A stretch of 64,000 bases of DNA from Pycnopodia helianthoides (Eukaryota > Echinodermata > Asteroidea > Forcipulatida > Asteriidae): assembly GCA_032158295.1 (NCBI GenBank), contig CM063244.1, positions 2,277,073-2,341,072 of the forward strand. The letters run 5' to 3'. Both the position numbers and the translations under genes were made by a program. Every line of letters starts with the position of its first letter. The stretch's first letter is position 1. This document shows, in pieces, positions 48,063 to 58,449 of the stretch. The notes under the pieces are model-generated. The model ran no database searches, was not told where the DNA came from, and was given only the letters and a program-made list of their open reading frames with translations.

Positions 48063-48880
48063 CTAGTTGCAATAATCGTAACCCTCCATCCTCCCGGTGG
48101 GACCGGAGGGTTACAGTCTGCAGTGCAAAAAAGTGGCGAAATAAAAATTTTGCTATTTTGGTAGATTGAAGATTTGCAATTTTTACCCCTTTAAAAAAAA
48201 CATACCAATTCTAAAATGGATTTGATCTTCAAGGTATAATGAACCATTCTAAACTTAAACCGATGAAAAATTATTTTTAAAAAAAAAACGAACAAAAACT
48301 TAAGAAATTTTCCCCAAAAGTCCCCGGACCAATTCCCCTAACAACCAATCAGCGAAACAAACGTTGTTAGGGGTGGCGATGTTTTCGTGTGCGATGTGCA
48401 TGCCGATTATGATTTAAAGGATTTGCCCATTGAGTTTGGGGATTAATTCGGAACAGCTTTCCAATGCGCGCTCAATCTTTTAAAATTTTTCCCAATAAAT
48501 ATCCGTGATTTTGCAATCCCCAAAAAAGGTCCCCGACGGTTTGCTTCCTGATGGTCGGATGTTGTAGGTCCGAATGGAGGTTTCGAAAACCGGACCGAGG
48601 TTTTAGCACATGAAAATTTGTCGTCTCTGGTAAGTTTTTGTCTTTTTTTTTTTAAAATATTTTCTAGATGTTTTGAGTAATACGAATGGATTTGATGTCA
48701 CATCTGTTTTTAAAAATGTGTGTCATTTTTTTTTTTAAAGTGGTAAAAAATTTGGTAAATCTGGTGATTCTCTGACCAAAAATAGTCGAAATTTTTATTT
48801 CCCCACTTTTTTGCACTGCATGACTCGTAACCCCCCGGTTGGGGCCGTCGGGGGATGGGGGTTACGATTATCGCAACTAG
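48063..48880. mobile_element. Foldback element, mirror copy (818 bp, degraded)
   Basis: Mirror of 16,145-17,034 with CTAGTTGC and GCAACTAG ends. It is 72 bp shorter. CCTCCCGACGGTCGGAGACC has been reduced to CCTCCCGGTGGGACCGG at one end and turned into G-runs at the other. Confidence 0.8.
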
Positions 48881-50655
48881 GAATTCCCGTGTCTGTAAAT
48901 TGCTCAGTTTGTTAAAGTATGGTCAGGAACCAGACTACTATTAGAATGTTTTCCTTTGTTTTCAAAACCCATTATTTATGAAACATTATATTTTTATTAG
49001 CTCAGACCAAATCAGTCCTTGTCGCAGCCGAAGATAAAAACCCACTTTCCGGTGAAGCCTGATCAGCCAATGAATATAAAGTTGCAGAGTTGCAAATTTA
49101 CTGACTTTTTACCATTGTGATGAAAATGATTGATCACCCAAAATGAAGGTGTTATATTGTTTGTTGTCATAAGATTTGGTGAAGAACTAATTTTTTGCTT
49201 GTGTTAGAGCTAAAAACTGGACCTAGTCACAGTCAGAACATTGAAAAAGAATGTCCCCTGTTATAAACGAGAGCCGAATTCCGTTTCCCAATAATTGGTG
49301 CAATATTTTCCCGTTTACCAAGCGCGCCATGATACTAAAACCCCCGGTTTAGCGAGCTTTAAATTTTATTCTTCAACAGTCCCACGGGAAAATATAAAGC
49401 TCGGGATGGTATTCCCCCACTTTTTTGTTTTCCGGGGGGGGGGGGGTGCCAAAAGACAGAAACTGGTTATTAAAATGGAGGAAAAAATTGATGAGAGCTA
49501 AACAGTAAACCCTTATGCCATATTTACATATGTGGGCCCCGGGGCCCAAAACTATTTTGTCCTATTTTTTTGTGTCAAATTCTTGGCGGAAAATTTTAGG
49601 GTCACCGTGGGGATGTGCACGGGTCCCATGTGTCCCCGTGGCCCGTAACAAAAGAGGGCGCCACGTACTGTTAATCGGGGATTTTTTTGCTCAATGATGT
49701 GAATAGAGAAGTTGGGTACAGTGAAACAAAATAACATGGTTTAACTTTTTTTGGGGGGACAGTCGAAATTTGTTCCCCGCAGTACTGGAACTTGACGAAA
49801 GCTCCCTAAGAAACAGATCCCAAACAATGGAATTTGTAACTAATACATGTAAATAATTTTTATAAGTGTCATGTACCGAAAATTTCCCCGGGTTTTGCGC
49901 GTCTTATCTGACTTTTAACGCACAAAAAACCCTGCGCCTTGTTACCGGTACAGGGGCCCTTTTCTGAACCGTTTTTTGTAGTGCATGCATCATGTATGAA
50001 AAGTACAATCCGGGCAGTGACATCAATTATCTGAACATTTCCCGGCTGCGAGAAATTATAGAAAGGCAAATTGTGAATAGAGGTCATGTACAAGTATAGT
50101 ACTTTTTACTCAAGTTTGTTCACCCTATGGAAGGTTTACATGACCTTTGTCTCGCTGTTGGTAAATACATGAACTCCTTTTTTGGCCACTTTAACCCATT
50201 AGGCCATTTTTCCCTTCAAATTCCAACACTTACACTTACAGTCTGTTAAAAAAAAAAAACCAGTTCAAAAGTTAAAGTGGGCTTTTATCATGTCAATTTC
50301 ATCGTTTTAAAAGTTTTGCGGAGATTTAACCAAACGGAACCCTCCAATTTTTTTCCCATTGGAACCAAGGTTAGCAAGTACATGTAGTCCTTTTTGGGGT
50401 TGGCCGTTGGTTAGCACCAGATATCACGGTGGTGAGTTTAGCTAAATGGTTTCGGGACCCTACACATGTTTTCTCCGTACATTATTATGGACTTTTCAAT
50501 GTGGGAGGGGGGTTGCCCTTTGGAAAAAAGGAAAGTTGGGGTTGTTTCAGGGGGTTCAAAGGGGCTAGTGAGTTCAACACAGGTCAAAGTCAAGGTCACA
50601 ATTTTCGTTCAAAAGGAACATGGTTAAAATTGGGAAATTTTTTGGTTACAAAATT

Positions 50656-50755
50656 NNNNNNNNNNNNNNNNNNNNNNNNNNNNNNNNNNNNNNNNNNNNN
50701 NNNNNNNNNNNNNNNNNNNNNNNNNNNNNNNNNNNNNNNNNNNNNNNNNNNNNNN
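50656..50755. other. Assembly gap of exactly 100 N
   Basis: A run of 100 N is a conventional scaffold gap of unknown true size. The sequence on its left is the outer end of arm 2. The sequence on its right jumps back to the inner end of arm 1. Confidence 0.99.
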
Positions 50756-52388
50756 AAATAACAATACTTTGACGTCATTTTGTGGATGTTGCTTTGCTGT
50801 ATCTCCATGTTGCTATGGAGAATGGACGAGAAAGTGTAGATTCGTGAATAGAATGTACGAGCCGAAGGCGAGTACATTGTGTTCACGAATCTACACTTTA
50901 GAGTCTATTCTCTGACTTAAACTATTTCCTGAATAATTGAGAGTTAATTGAGTGATTAGCTTGTTAAAAACGCTTTTATAGATTATGTATGTGTGATGAG
51001 TTGTTTATTAGATTCCTGCATGTGATACAGTTTCTATGGTAAAGTACATTAAAAGCTGTGTTTGGTACACATCATGTTATCCTTTCAATTTGGAAAGACA
51101 GTCATTTTCCCGTCGAACATTTCACTTTAGTTTGTAACGAATCCACTCAACTGTAGATTCGTTACGAATTTTGTAGATTCGTAACGAATCTACAGTTAAG
51201 TGTAGATTCGTAAAAATAATCTACACTTTGAACAATAGAGTGACGTCACAGAAATAGTTTAAACAAAACGGAGCTCCCAATATGACGTAACAAGAGTGAT
51301 GACGTAACAGGGCTTTTCGCGAATCTTTCTGAAAAGCACCGGAGAAGGGTATTTAAAATTATTGTCTTTGAAACAATTCAAATATTATGCTTAATCTCAT
51401 GTGAACTCAATTTCCTTCTTGGTTGAAAACATTTTAAATGAATTTCAGCAAAGATCACTTGTTGCCGTTTTCGTTCAAGCTGGTCTTTAAAACAACCTGT
51501 TATTAGAACGTAAAAGACTAATTGGAGTGGCCATCAGCTTTCATTAAATAAACGATTATTCGTAACGAATAAGTAATTCTTCTAGGACGCATTTCTGTCT
51601 AAAAAACATTCTTCCAATACTCGATTTCTTATTTTCGTTTTGCATTTGCCAAATTGAGATAAACACTAATGCGAACGTGCGCAAAAATCTCTTTGACCTA
51701 TCACAGCATCCGTTATTTTTCTCGAGAGTGTGACCACCATATTTGATGACTCGTTCACTGGTGGTATTTCAAATTCACAAATTCGATTGAAAAGGAACGA
51801 TTATATTAAACGTGACATGCGTTCAAAACTTGGAGGGACCCTCGCCTTCGGATTTGGGCGCTTTTTGGGCTATAAGAAGCGTTTGTTATGGTTGAAAAGA
51901 TGTTTAAGAATGTAAAATATAGTGAGTCACAAAAAACATCCCTCGAACACGGTCTATAAATTTGTCGGGTAAACAAAAAATGGGTTTTACAAAATGGCGG
52001 AGTTCGCGAAGTTAAGGAAAACCACACAATTTCGAGGGATATTATTTTGTGACTCGTTCTATTCTACTTTTAATAAATAATACACATAAACATGACATTT
52101 ATAATGCACCTTTTTACCAGCAGAGTATGCAAAGTTTGGAAAGGAAAGAGAGAGAACCAGAAAGAGGGGGAGGGGAAGGCAGGAGAAACTCAGATTACAT
52201 GTGGGCAGGGAAAAGATGGGTCATGGAGTCCCTTTTTTAAAAAGCTGTGAGACCACTATTGAATTTCTAGCAGGAGCAGAAAGTTTATTCCGTAGCCGAG
52301 GGGCAGAGACAGAAAAAGCCTGGGCCCAATTTCATAGAGCTGCTAAGCCAAGAATTTGCTTAGCACGAAATGTCTTCATTGATAAAAA
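50756..52388 (+). repeat. Third copy of the last 1.6 kb of arm 1
   Basis: It is colinear with about 31.01-32.63 kb in the same orientation. The coordinate offset is 19,744 near its start and 19,740 near its end, so almost no net indel. Some bases match arm 2 against arm 1 (AAAACGCTTTTATAG, AAACGTGACATG) and some are private (GAGTACATTGTG). Unlike the arms, it passes through a complete MITE into unrelated sequence. Confidence 0.95.
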
Positions 52389-52562
52389 CAGGATTACCAA
52401 CCAAATTTCCACGTGATTTTCAGGATAAGCAAACAACAGCTGAATACCATGTAACAAGCAATATGCAACACAAGGAAATTTGGTTGGTAATCCTGTTTTT
52501 ATCAAGGAAGAAATTTCATGCTGAGCAAATTTGTGTGCTTAGCAGCCATGACATTGGGCCCT
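52321..52562. mobile_element. Intact MITE of the GGGCCCAATTTCAT family, 242 bp
   Basis: It starts TGGGCCCAATTTCATAGAGC and ends ATGACATTGGGCCC, with inner arms of about 38 bp (TTTTTATC...ACCAAATTTCC type) around a 60-base loop. It lies at the edge of the LINE remnant that follows and shows what the hinge element probably looked like before deletion. Confidence 0.8.
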
Positions 52563-52830
52563 GGTCACCAGCCTGACTGCGAGATTTGTGAATATCAAGA
52601 CATCCTCCTACAGAAGAACGGAGCTAGACGAGGAGGACTTCCGGTTTCTGAAGTAGAGATGAGAGGTCACTCGGAGAAAGGTTGTCGAGAGACTGGTATG
52701 TATGAACAAGAGTGCGGAAGTCAATACGTTTAGCAACTGGGAGCCAGTGGAGAAGCATGGACAAATTTGGGCTTCTTGAAATGAGCCTGGCACACCAGAC
52801 GAGAGGTGTTTTTAAAAATATATTTCCATC
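52563..52830 (-). pseudogene. LINE reverse-transcriptase C-terminal remnant
   Basis: The minus strand reads LLHWLPVAKRIDFRTLVHTY and then LDNLSPSDLSSLLQ. This is the conserved HWLP-x-x-x-RIxFK...Y..L...P.YL..L stretch found after the RT domain in Jockey/CR1/Rex-like non-LTR elements. After a stop, LRSSVGGCL continues the usual RSS motif. It is truncated on both sides and broken by stops, so inactive. Confidence 0.7.
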
Positions 52831-53348
52831 TATGTTCATTTCATAGCAAATGCTTTCGATAGCCCAAAGCGCCCAATCCGAGGGCAACGTGTCCCTTTAA
52901 AGGTCAGCCATCTTTCAGATGGGATGCGGGGCAAAAGAATTTATTCTCTGGTACCAAACCGAAAAAGTTAAATACTTCCCCCGCCACTGGATCTCAGCTT
53001 ACCTCGGGACATTCCGCGGGCGACATAAAAAGGAACCAGGAACCACGGGGACAATTTATTCCAAAATTCCCCCCAAAAAAGAAACGAAACATAATCCTCT
53101 CTGGAGGCACAGTTCATAGACCTCTCGGCTTCTCCGATCCTCGTCGAATACCAGTTAGCGGGGTCTGTGACCTGGGAGACGCCGGCAAACTGACAGCAGC
53201 TGTGGGCGAGATGTCACGCGCAGCGGCAGGGGGCTAGATTAGGGCTCTCTCCCCTTGCTAGTCTGAGAGGTCTGCGTCCAGTAAATGATGCCGGCCGAGT
53301 ATATACTGTCACGTACTTTACGAGGTGCATTTTTGGTGTGTTTTTTAG
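52831..53348. other. Non-coding stretch, nothing firm
   Basis: AGCCCAAAGCGCCCAATCCG near 52,862 is a diverged relative of AGCCCAAAAAGCGCCCAAAT in the palindrome arms. A TATATA-like word lies at 53,299-53,305 and could belong to a promoter for the following candidate exon. Confidence 0.3.
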
Positions 53349-53497
53349 TTTGAGTTTGAATGGGCCTATAGTCTCCATGTGGAACATCAACATTTTCCCC
53401 GTCAAGGTCATGCATGATGATTGTCACTTTTTGAAATCACCAACGAAAGGACCTTCTCTACATTTGACTTTGTCATCAAACAAGGATGAAGAGATCG
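53349..53497 (+). CDS. Candidate coding exon (149 nt), unrecognised
   Basis: It is bounded by acceptor GGTGTGTTTTTTAG and a strong donor GATCG|GTAAGTATG. One frame is open throughout, giving NGPIVSMWNINIFPVKVMHD, then HFLKSPTKGPSLHLTLSS and KDEEI, ending in phase 1. Alternatively it is a first exon starting at an internal ATG (near 53,375), with the TATATA word about 75 bases upstream. The composition looks protein-like, but I recognise no domain and found no partner exon before the sulfotransferase on the other strand. Confidence 0.35.
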
Positions 53498-53606
53498 GTA
53501 AGTATGTTTGCACATGTTTTTTAAAAATAGAATCGAGGAAAGCCCGGAGTTCGTCTCAGCGGCTAACATGTTTGGCATAATCTTCTGCAACGAACGGAGG
53601 AACAAC

Positions 53607-53750
53607 GGGCCCTTTTTCGAAACCACGTTTTTTTTAAAGCTTGGGCTCCGTCAGTTATTTTTAAAACGTGTCTGTAGGTACGGGCTTTAAACAGTGGCAC
53701 GGAGCATAAAGCCGAAGCCCCAAGCCCAAGCCGTGGTTTCGAAAAGGGCC
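53607..53750. mobile_element. MITE with GGGCCCTTTTTCGAAAC ends, 144 bp
   Basis: It starts GGGCCCTTTTTCGAAACCAC and ends GTGGTTTCGAAAAGGGCC. It has an internal GCCGAAGCCCCAAGCCCAAG and no coding capacity. Confidence 0.75.
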
Positions 53751-54963
53751 TAGGTTAGTTTCTTTGCACGAATTCTGTGTATCGCCTTCACCCCCCAAAT
53801 CATGTTATTTTTTTGCATAAGTTATACCTACGTCACCAAAAAACAAAAAAACAAAAACAAAAAACGGCTACGCAAACACGTCATCCCAATTTTGAATCTC
53901 CCGGCCGCAATGTTTTAAACTGTCGTTATTCACCGAACCAAGGATGTTGGATTAGTGAATTTATTTCGAGAATACGTTGTTTTCAAAGCGCTATCAAATA
54001 TTGTTGATGAAAATCACACCGGGAGAATGTTATTGTTGATAAAAGAAAACCCAAAACAAACGAACAGAAGAAACACATCATGGTGATAAACTTTGAGCTT
54101 ACCGGGAAACAAGGAAACAACCCTTCCCCCGAGTTCATTGTAATACAATAACGTGGTAAGATGATCCAAAAACAGCAAAATGTCAATGCGACAAAAAAGA
54201 ATACCGGTAACATAGTTTTTTTTAAAGACGCGTTACAACAAACAATGCTATTGTTGTGTACTTGAATGTCATTGTTATAGGGTTACCGCCAGTAGAGGCA
54301 TGTAAACAATGGGTCTTTCTTAAAGGCAGGGCCATTGATTGCTTTAATGATGATTTATAGGCAAAATAAAAAATGAAAAACATTAACTGAAAGTCACTTG
54401 TGAAAGTTTCAGTTCAATAAACAATAACTGCTTTTGAAAAAAAATAAGAAAAAAATAAATGCATTTGAAAATAAAATATCGATGGCACAATCGGGCTTTC
54501 GTTAATGAGAGATGTTTGATTTTTATATATTTATTTTCGTGCATTTTCCTATTATTTATTTCATACATGTAATTTTTTAATATTTGATGGTTTTGAATGT
54601 ATCATGTGATATATTTGGTATGTTCCTTTTTAGCCAATTGGTTGCAATACGTTTTGTAAAAAACCTTTCACGGTTGAACAATGAATGAAATTAAAAACGC
54701 GGTATGTTAATATTGCTCATTATAATATGGGACCATTATCTTATTGTTTCTGTGACATATGAAGAAAAAAGGGAATACTAATAATATAGAAAATAATTTA
54801 ATAACCCAAACAAACCAAATATAAAAGTGACCAAAGTCACACCTCTGACTAGATTTAAAATCAAAGTTACGATGCAAAGTTCAAACCAACATGAAATGCT
54901 GTTTTTTTTTTGCTGTGGTGGTACCCGGCGTTCGCAGCGAACACGTACAAGAGTTTCGTGTCC
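53751..54963. other. AT-rich non-coding stretch
   Basis: No gene is recognised. It is likely the 3' flank or UTR of the minus-strand sulfotransferase gene. No single polyadenylation signal can be chosen. Confidence 0.4.
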
Positions 54964-55937
54964 TCAACCATCGGCGACTGCAGTGTCTAACCACTTTTTG
55001 AACTGGTCAAACGAGTAGCCGAACAGTTTATAATCGAGCTCATAAAGTCTTGCCAATTTAACAGTATCCTCATAGTCCAACTTCAGAAATTCCCGTCTGG
55101 CTAACGCTGGCGTTCGCGAGGGGCGTATTTTAGGAAATGTGACGGGGGTGTGGGAACGGCCCGGAGAGATCACCTGAAGAATTGCTTCAGCGTCGGGACC
55201 CAAGGTCTCGTAATGACCGATGAGATCGTAGCGGACACGGCAAGGGCGGCACCGGGGAGGTACGGCTGCCAGTGCACGTCTCGCTGCAACGGCGAGGGGA
55301 CTGGCCCGGTGATATGACCAACAAAATCTGAGAAGCTTATATTCCCAGCTTCTCCACGTCCTTGAGAAGAGAATGAGCTATTTTGTCGTGAGGGTCGGGA
55401 GCGTTTAATTCGGGGACCCCAGATGGCTCGGTAGTCGTGGCGCTGCGGACCGTCTACGAACTTCTCACGCCATCCGGAGAACACTCTCAACATGGGCTCT
55501 CTGACGAACATGAACTTGGTGTAGTGACGCAGGCGGTGCTCTCTGCCCTGTTTTGAGTATGTGCCAAGCCGGCGTAGCCGGTCCCCTGCGTTCAGTCCTC
55601 CGGTTGGGTCAGCCGAGGCCACGGTGTCCAAGACCTTACGCCAGGTAATCGACGACACCTTCCGGACCTCACAGAAGATGTACTTATTGCGGTCGTCCAC
55701 CAGGAGGTGGCTCGGAGAGAGCCCCGCCGCGAAAGGACGCTCCATTCGGTCGCATGTTTCTTGGAGGACTTTATTCCGGAGCAGCAAGCTTCTCAAGACC
55801 TTGTAGTTACTTCTACTAAGATTGCCCGAGGGGTCGTCGAGATAACGATAACTCTCTTCCTCTAAGATGCGACGATCTTCAGACAGAGATTTTGAATTGT
55901 TAACAGTTGCCGAATCATGGCCACCTTCTGATGCAAT
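54964..55937 (-). CDS. Carbohydrate sulfotransferase, terminal exon (one frameshift)
   Basis: This belongs to the Golgi family (CHST8-14 type, Pfam Sulfotransfer_2) that moves sulfate from PAPS onto glycan chains such as chondroitin or dermatan sulfate. The exon opens after acceptor CTGATTACAG at 55,938 and runs about 228 codons. CEVRKVSSITWRKVL (residues about 88-102) fits the 5'-phosphosulfate site. FMFVREPMLRVFSGWREKF (about 141-159) fits the 3'-phosphate site. HWQPY follows at about 222. At a G-run (55,254-55,257) the frame slips by one base. In the next frame CRPCRVRYDLIGHYETLG continues the family's Cys-x-Pro-Cys and YDxIGxxETL motifs, and the protein ends at ELDYKLFGYSFDQFKKWLDT plus six residues and a TGA (54,964-54,966). 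The N-terminal membrane anchor and early stem should lie in exons above 55,937, not found here. The slip sits in a homopolymer, so a base-calling error is as likely as a true lesion. The exact member and acceptor sugar cannot be decided. Confidence 0.88.
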
Positions 55938-55940
55938 CTG

Positions 55941-57149
55941 TAATCAGAAATAACAAAGCAAGAAATCTTGACAGTTAGTTTATTATTTAGTATCTTTTAA
56001 TTAAAGCTTGCCCCGCAGGGACCTATTCGGTGATTGTAGCACACACTTCACATACAAAAAAACCCTTTCATATTCACCGCCAAACAATGTCGGCATAAGT
56101 GCTGGCCTCCTTTCAAGACAGAAACAAAATGTTACGCAAGCTGCAAGGAATAATAATTGTGACATTTTTGTTTACGTTTATTAAATCATTATTTTGTTCA
56201 ACACATACCCACGTGGTATGACGCCGGGATACATTGCCAAAGATGGCTCCAATGGCTGATTTTGCAAAAGAAAATTGTTCGAAATGAACATTTCTTAGTA
56301 TATTGACTGGTGTAAAACGGACATTTTCTTTGTTGAAACAGTCATTGATTAGTTAGGTAAATTCAAAGTAAAAAAAAACCCGCTACTTTTTTGTTTACTG
56401 TTAGTGTCCGCTTCAATGACGTATTTTCTGGGTATTTGCTGAATTAAAGACAATTAATATAGGGCAAACAAGATTGGTAAGGATAAATTGTTTTGTAAGG
56501 ATAAATTGTTTAATTTTAATCTGAAAGCTTACTCATTGTAAAGTTAATACTAGAACCTGTTTTCTGTGAAATACTCCCCTCTGGAATGAAGTCGTATTCA
56601 TACAAAACTGTATCTGAAAACCTTACAAAACAAAAACCGCAGCAGCTGATTTCGGCTGTTACAACCAAAATGGAGGACAATGCGTTTACATGCTGAAAAC
56701 TGTGCATGGTTTACCCTATTTTCTTTTGAATTACTCAACGGACTGAGCCCAAATTTTCACAGGTTTGTTATTTCATGTATATGATGGTTGAACACCGAAC
56801 ACTGAACACTGAACGTTGTCTGCGATTGTACTGTCCAACACCTTTAAGGTAATTTTATATTGCACCGTATTGTGCAGCCTATTACGTGACAAAGCTTGTA
56901 AAAGCAAACCGCATGCCGGTTCGCTGACATGGGAACAGAATGACGTCACACGCGTGGCTATGTACGTTTCAAGGTCCACAAGGAGCGACCACAACTTACG
57001 AACTATTAGCGAAACATTAACAGATCAATCCATAACACTCTCGCTATGCACATAACACGAACCCAGTCCGTATCGATATCGGTGACGTCATGTCACGTCG
57101 CCATCTGCACTCGAATTGTATTTGGGATGGTGAGGTTCGTCGGGGGATA
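55941..57149. other. Intron and intergenic sequence with repeat R2 fragments
   Basis: Upstream on the sulfotransferase strand. No earlier exon is identifiable. The section at 56,480-56,850 carries R2-like landmarks (AGCTGATTTCGGCTGTTACA, AACCAAAATGGAGGACAATG, CCAACACCTTTAAGG). Confidence 0.4.
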
Positions 57150-57429
57150 CACTCTCAAAACTTCCGGGTCATAATTGACCCGAATTCCGAGTAATAACTG
57201 ACCCGGATTCATGCTGATCCGGAAAGTGGTTGAATAAAAGAAGAAACTCGAATTCTGCGTCATTGAGACCCATTTCTGGGTAATTTTGGAACAGATTCCG
57301 GGTCATACCATAGAGCTATATATATTTATATAGCTCTATGGGTCATACTGACCTAGAAATGAGTCAGGCCCCACGGGCCTCGGATCCGGATTAATTCTGA
57401 TCCGGGAGTTTTTTTTTTTTTTAGAGTGC
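57150..57429. mobile_element. MITE with CACTCT...AGAGTG ends, 280 bp
   Basis: The left end CACTCTCAAAACTTCCGGGT pairs with the right end (TCCGGGAGTTTTT, then T-run, then AGAGTG). The interior repeats GGGTCA, GACCCGGATT and TGATCCGG. A separate palindrome, CATAGAGCTATATA...TATAGCTCTATG (57,309-57,340), is nested inside. Confidence 0.75.
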
Positions 57430-57489
57430 AGTAAGATCATGAAGGAACAACAGCAAATTGAACTAATTGTTTTGTCAAACAAGATTTTA

Positions 57490-57832
57490 AAGCACGTACA
57501 ACATTGGTAATTTTCAAAGACTAGTATCCGCACTTTATGTGACCCAACATAATACATGAAATAACAAACTTGTGAAAGTTTAAGCTCAATCGGTCATCGG
57601 AGTCACGAGACAAAAGTGAAAACCCCATTATATGTTTTCAAACACCGGGGTTTGGACACGCGCGATAAAGACTGATTGTTTTACTAATTTCCTTAAAACT
57701 GTAGCATTTCAAGCAAAACTTTTTCAAGGAAAGTATACCACCATGACCATCTTTATACCATGTAAGTTAAATGCAAATCTGTGAACTATTATATTTTCAA
57801 TCTTACCAATGTTGTACACACCATTTAAAAGC
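57490..57832. repeat. Dispersed repeat copy (family R1)
   Basis: TTGTGAAAGTTTAAGCTCAA, TCGGTCATCGGAGTCACGAG and AATCTTACCAATGTTGTACA match the landmarks of 5110-5436 in the same order. Confidence 0.6.
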
Positions 57833-58181
57833 CTTTGTGTGGTACAGTTTGTATTTAATATCATATAAAATACATTCAAACAAGCCACGAAAGTTCCAAA
57901 ATGTATTTGACAAAACCAGTAACAGGGAAATATTTCATTCGCAGTATGCGATTATTTTCTGTCGATGTCTTGTAAAAATACATTGTTCACGCTTGCGTAC
58001 TCCGTAAACATTCCGTCTTTGTTCGATCAGAGCACGCAACAGCCGTAGGGTTTAGGTACATCCCCCCAAAAGCATACAAATAGCCGTCAGCGGAGTGCTT
58101 AGAGTCAGTACTACCAAGGACACCGACAACTGCGCATCAGAGTTTTTTTTTCGTTTAGCGTAACATTACATGACTTGGGCC

Positions 58182-58349
58182 TATAAAAGGAATACACCAA
58201 CAAACATTCTAAATGATATTGTGCGATTCGTGTTTTTGCTGGTGAAAGCAGTGCCGTAAGGTGCTTGGTTGGTGTACGTTTTTTTTTATATAGTTCGTAT
58301 GCCGTGCGACAGTACTTGCTTCAACTGATTTCGTGACTGATTTACTTCG
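58182..58349 (+). promoter_or_regulatory. TATA-box core promoter and probable non-coding first exon
   Basis: A consensus TATAAAAG (58,182-58,189) lies in GGGCCTATAAAAGGAATAC. If transcription starts about 30 bases later (near 58,212), the transcript reaches a strong 5' splice site, TTACTTCG|GTAAGTAAAA, at 58,349/58,350, giving a first exon of about 137 nt with no long frame. The rest of the gene would lie in the low-quality stretch that follows. Confidence 0.45.
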
Positions 58350-58449
58350 GTAAGTAAAAGCATTCACCATCCGTATCTTTAATTATTGATGGATAATATT
58401 AAAATTTTCGAACCGGGAGGCCAGATGGAGCGAGAGACTTGCCTGAACC

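Larger units (their letters stand above)
32666..50655 (-). repeat. Giant palindrome, arm 2 (17.99 kb, truncated by the gap)
   Basis: This is the reverse complement of arm 1. Within 8 kb of the hinge the two arms stay within about 30 bp of each other in length. By the outer end arm 2 has lost a net 380 bp relative to arm 1, and it shows many homopolymer changes, for example across 47.3-50.6 kb. The decay is one-sided, because arm 1 keeps intact elements and frames that arm 2 breaks. Confidence 0.97.
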
